Assembly (NCBI GenBank): GCA_964467785.1
Contig: CAYXVB010000153.1
Coordinates: 1 to 8,579 of the forward strand
DNA length: 8,579 nt
Source: CAYXVB01 sp964467785
Lineage (GTDB): Bacteria; Bdellovibrionota; UBA1018
Direction: 5' to 3'
Below are positions 6,907-8,579 of the stretch, in pieces. The first letter of the stretch is position 1; each line of letters begins with the position of its first letter. The notes beneath the pieces are model-generated. The model did no database searches. It was not told the origin of the DNA and was given only the letters and a program-made list of their open reading frames with translations. The translations under genes were made by a program, and so were the position numbers.

Positions 6907-7764
6907 ATGAGTCCGCAACAAGAGTCCGCACCGCTCCAGGCCACTGGCAACCGGCTGATTGTCGTCTACCGGGACGGCTCCGCCCGAAAACGGGTGATCT
7001 GGAGCCAGGGAGAAACCCTGAATTTCCCCGCGCCGTTCAACTGCATTGGCGTACGACGCGACGGTCAGATCCGCGTTTTGAGCCAGGACGGTGTCGAGAT
7101 TTTCAAGCTCAGCGAGAAGCGCGCGTGCGAGGACGGCGCCGAGGTCTGGGTGCCGGCGTGCGGCTCGCCTGCGGGCAGTCGCCAGAAATTCAACTACATC
7201 CATATCCAGCCCGAGCTGGAGCTGGCGCTCACCGGCGTGTTCCATCACCAACGCGCACGTCGTAAAAAAGGCTCCAATCGGACACGCAGCATTCAAATCG
7301 AGCGCAAAGCCGCGCCTCGAAAATCGGATCGACCGTCCCCGAGCGGCAATAGACTTCCGCTCCGGGCCGAGGTTCCCCCAACACTTCGCAAGCAAGGCGC
7401 CCGCAAGCAGGCCGCTTCCCACCGTAAGGCGAATTCGCTGGGTGAATTCTGGCGCAGCTTCTGGAAAGTGACTGCGGTGGGCGGGATCGGCGCGATGGCG
7501 ATCCTGGTGCTGAGCGAGGTCGGCGCGTTTCGTTTTCGTGGTGACCTGGCGCCCGCGGTCGCGAGCATCCAGCCGGTCGCGCTAGTCCCGGCAGCGATCG
7601 CGACTCGGGAGTCCACTTCCTCCACGGCTTCGAATGGCGCATTTTCCGCGCGTTCCGCACGCGAGCTAAAGGCCGCCATCCGTGGGGCTCGCTCCGTGAA
7701 AGCCGTCGCGCCATCCTCGGAGCGTAAGCGCAGGGTGGCGGCAAACGCCGCCAGAAGTCGTTAA
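6907..7764 (+). CDS. Single-pass membrane protein of unknown function
   Basis: 285 residues with a good ribosome binding site, GAGGGA (6895-6900), 6 nt before ATG 6907. I do not recognise the family. Residues 15-110 look like a compact beta-rich domain with repeated x-DG turns (YRDGSARKR, RRDGQIRVL, SQDGVEIF) and two cysteines, 74 and 85. Residues 113-175 are very basic and probably unstructured (QRARRKKG, IERKAAPRK). One transmembrane segment lies at about 188-205 (VTAVGGIGAMAILVLSEV). The last 80 or so residues are Ala/Ser-rich and end in a basic tail. By the positive-inside rule the N-terminal domain is likely cytoplasmic and the tail periplasmic, although the tail is also basic. A degenerate FHA-like N-domain is conceivable, but I see no FHA signature residues. 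Its place right behind the solenoid lipoprotein suggests an envelope partner. Confidence 0.75.
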   Translation: MSPQQESAPLQATGNRLIVVYRDGSARKRVIWSQGETLNFPAPFNCIGVRRDGQIRVLSQDGVEIFKLSEKRACEDGAEVWVPACGSPAGSRQKFNYIHIQPELELALTGVFHHQRARRKKGSNRTRSIQIERKAAPRKSDRPSPSGNRLPLRAEVPPTLRKQGARKQAASHRKANSLGEFWRSFWKVTAVGGIGAMAILVLSEVGAFRFRGDLAPAVASIQPVALVPAAIATRESTSSTASNGAFSARSARELKAAIRGARSVKAVAPSSERKRRVAANAARSR

Positions 7765-7802
7765 ATACATATTATTGACAAAGAGTCCTCCTTCCCGATA
7801 AT
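7762..7802 (+). promoter_or_regulatory. Strong sigma70 promoter with AT-rich upstream element
   Basis: A perfect -35 TTGACA (7775-7780), a 16 nt spacer and GATAAT (7797-7802), which matches TATAAT at four of six positions including the key A2 and T6. An AT-rich stretch (7762-7774) sits directly upstream, as in UP elements. The start of transcription should be near 7809, giving a leader of about 68 nt to the ATG at 7877. The promoter begins right after the stop codon of the preceding gene, so the HTH gene has its own expression. Confidence 0.75.
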
Positions 7803-7809
7803 TTTTCGG

Positions 7810-7851
7810 CGTGCTTCAAGCGCGATTTTGCCCGGTCAGCAACTGGCCGGG
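7810..7851 (+). promoter_or_regulatory. Two hairpins in the 5' leader of the HTH gene
   Basis: Hairpin 1: CGTGC (7810-7814), loop TTCAA, GCGCG (7820-7824), 5 bp, followed by ATTTTG. Hairpin 2: CCCGGTCAG (7831-7839), loop CAA, CTGGCCGGG (7843-7851), a continuous 9 bp stem with one G-U pair. Hairpin 2 ends 12 nt before the AAGGA ribosome binding site (7864-7868). Neither has a proper T-run, so termination is unlikely; mRNA protection or a protein/RNA control site is possible. I recognise no riboswitch class. Confidence 0.5.
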
Positions 7852-7876
7852 TCATCGGTAAGAAAGGAATCTCCAC

Positions 7877-8305
7877 ATGAAATCCCGCGCCATCCGTCGT
7901 TCCGCATTTGATTATCCTGTCGCCATCTCCCGCCGCGGCCGCTATCTCCTGGTCAGCGCTCCCGATCTGGGCTTGCATGCAGGCACCCAGTGCCTGCTGT
8001 TGGACCGCCTCGATCCCGCCCAGCTCGGTCAGGCCGTACTCGGGATCTATGAGCGCGTGCGCTCGGAACTGGATCGCATCTCCCTCCGCGGCGATCGGCC
8101 ACCCGCGCCCCTGGAGCTGGGGCGCAAAGAGACTTTAAGCGTCGCGCAGGCCGCCCGTGCGCTCGGAGTGACGCCATTCATCCTGCGCAAGCTCACCGCG
8201 GGCGGGGAGATCCCCTGCACGAGGACGCCGGGAGGCCATCGTCGCTATAAGCTTGAGGCGTTGTCACATTATCTCGCCGCGAGCGAGGGGGCGAGAGCGG
8301 CGTGA
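7877..8305 (+). CDS. HicB-like N-terminal region fused to MerR/excisionase-type HTH
   Basis: 142 residues from ATG 7877 with AAGGA (7864-7868) 8 nt upstream. The C-terminal half is a clear winged helix-turn-helix of the MerR/excisionase (HTH_17-like) group: LSVAQAARALGVTPFILRKL (87-106), then GEIPCTRTPGGHRRY (110-124), whose G-H-R-R-Y wing is diagnostic. The N-terminal 70 residues run YPVAISRRGRYLLVSAPDLG, then a helix (AQLGQAVLGIYERVRSELDRI), resembling the strand-strand-'pDl'-helix layout of HicB/UPF0150 antitoxins. That likeness is by eye and moderate. No HicA toxin-sized gene lies on either side in the window, so it is an orphan DNA-binding protein, possibly an autoregulator of its own strong promoter. 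It is transcribed from 7775-7802 with a structured leader. Alternatives are a stand-alone transcription regulator or a phage-derived excisionase-like protein, but no integrase is present. Confidence 0.8.
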   Translation: MKSRAIRRSAFDYPVAISRRGRYLLVSAPDLGLHAGTQCLLLDRLDPAQLGQAVLGIYERVRSELDRISLRGDRPPAPLELGRKETLSVAQAARALGVTPFILRKLTAGGEIPCTRTPGGHRRYKLEALSHYLAASEGARAA

Positions 8306-8503
8306 TGGCTAGTCTCAGAACTCTCGGATGCCCACCTGGCGTCCCTGGATTAGATAGTGGATTATATGAATCGGAAATTGGCCCTGGCTTCCAGCTTTCC
8401 GTGCTGTGTGATTTTTCATAAGGGCAGAAAGCAGGCTATTCATTCCTAGCCTTGACATCCGGAAAGGATTCTCCTAAGTTGCGTCCTCTACTGAATGGTC
8501 GAT
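8306..8503. other. Intergenic region between the HTH gene and tRNA-Pro
   Basis: About 200 bp, less GC-rich than its surroundings. Beyond the tRNA promoter at 8452-8480 I see only a weak CTGG-CTT-CCAG hairpin near 8383-8393. A 38-codon frame (8305-8421) overlaps the preceding stop as TGATG but has no family signature. No intrinsic terminator for the HTH gene is evident. Confidence 0.5.
8452..8480 (+). promoter_or_regulatory. Promoter of tRNA-Pro
   Basis: A perfect TTGACA (8452-8457), a 17 nt spacer and TAAGTT (8475-8480), which keeps the critical T1, A2 and T6 of the -10 box. The following GCGTCCTC is a GC-rich discriminator, as seen at stable-RNA promoters under stringent control. The predicted start near 8487 would leave a 5' leader of roughly 17 nt to be removed by RNase P. 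Confidence 0.7.
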
Positions 8504-8579
8504 CGGGGTGTAGCGCAGCCTGGCTAGCGCGCTTCGTTCGGGACGAAGAGGTCGTGGGTTCGAATCCCGCCACCCCGAC
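8504..8579 (+). tRNA. tRNA-Pro (anticodon CGG)
   Basis: A full cloverleaf can be drawn. The acceptor stem is CGGGGTG (8504-8510) with CACCCCG (8571-8577) and discriminator A8578. The D arm is GCGC-N10-GCGC. The anticodon stem CTTCG/CGAAG encloses loop TTCGGGA, giving anticodon CGG (8539-8541), which reads the proline codon CCG. The T arm is GTGGG-TTCGAAT-CCCGC. The acceptor starting with C1-G72 is a tRNA-Pro identity feature. The last base of the window, C8579, may be the first base of an encoded CCA. Confidence 0.97.

Noticed and set aside
5933..7422. Minus-strand frames opposite the lipoprotein and membrane-protein genes, including one of 302 codons
   Set aside because: They overlap plus-strand genes that have a signal peptide, ribosome binding sites and a repeat fold; the antisense products lack coherent domains.
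7831..7851. Hairpin considered as an intrinsic terminator
   Set aside because: No T-run follows on either strand, and it lies between a strong promoter and a gene with a good ribosome binding site.
8504..8579. tRNA-Pro as an integration site for a genomic island
   Set aside because: No integrase or second copy of the tRNA 3' end is visible in the window; the flank beyond the tRNA is outside it, so this cannot be judged.

Overview
The window is GC-rich, densely coded DNA that looks like the chromosome of a free-living Gram-negative bacterium. An outer-membrane type lipoprotein, a protein with a Sec signal peptide and a chemotaxis-type signalling kinase all point that way. The gene set and style are reminiscent of Bdellovibrionota or other delta-proteobacterial lineages, but that placement is an impression and no marker gene here settles it. 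I see no insertion sequence, CRISPR array, prophage or plasmid gene.

Positions 1-3215 are on the minus strand. In transcription order they hold a TetA-like MFS drug:proton antiporter, a response regulator made of one receiver domain plus a short helical tail, and a CheA-type histidine kinase. The kinase is cut by the left edge of the window (451 residues visible). The regulator and kinase are 18 bp apart and almost certainly form one two-component unit.

Positions 3332-5710 are on the plus strand, divergent from the MFS gene. They hold a type I (AnsA-like) asparaginase, a secreted periplasmic protein of unknown function with its own strong ribosome binding site, and a DUF302-like protein. Gaps are 25 and 41 bp, so co-transcription is likely, but no shared pathway is obvious.

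After about 200 bp of structured non-coding DNA comes a pair of plus-strand genes 35 bp apart (5909-7764). The first is a lipoprotein with a Pro/Ser and Asp-rich tether, followed by a C-terminal beta-solenoid built on a roughly 17-residue repeat. The second is a basic protein with one transmembrane segment and no recognised family. They may act together at the envelope, which is inference from layout.

The right end carries a very good sigma70 promoter (TTGACA-16-GATAAT) and a leader with two hairpins. These drive a 142-residue protein that joins a HicB-like N-terminal region to a MerR/excisionase-type helix-turn-helix. The window closes with tRNA-Pro(CGG) and its own promoter. No defence system or obviously new multi-gene machine is present. 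The least-explained items are the solenoid lipoprotein pair and the HicB-like/HTH protein with its structured leader.
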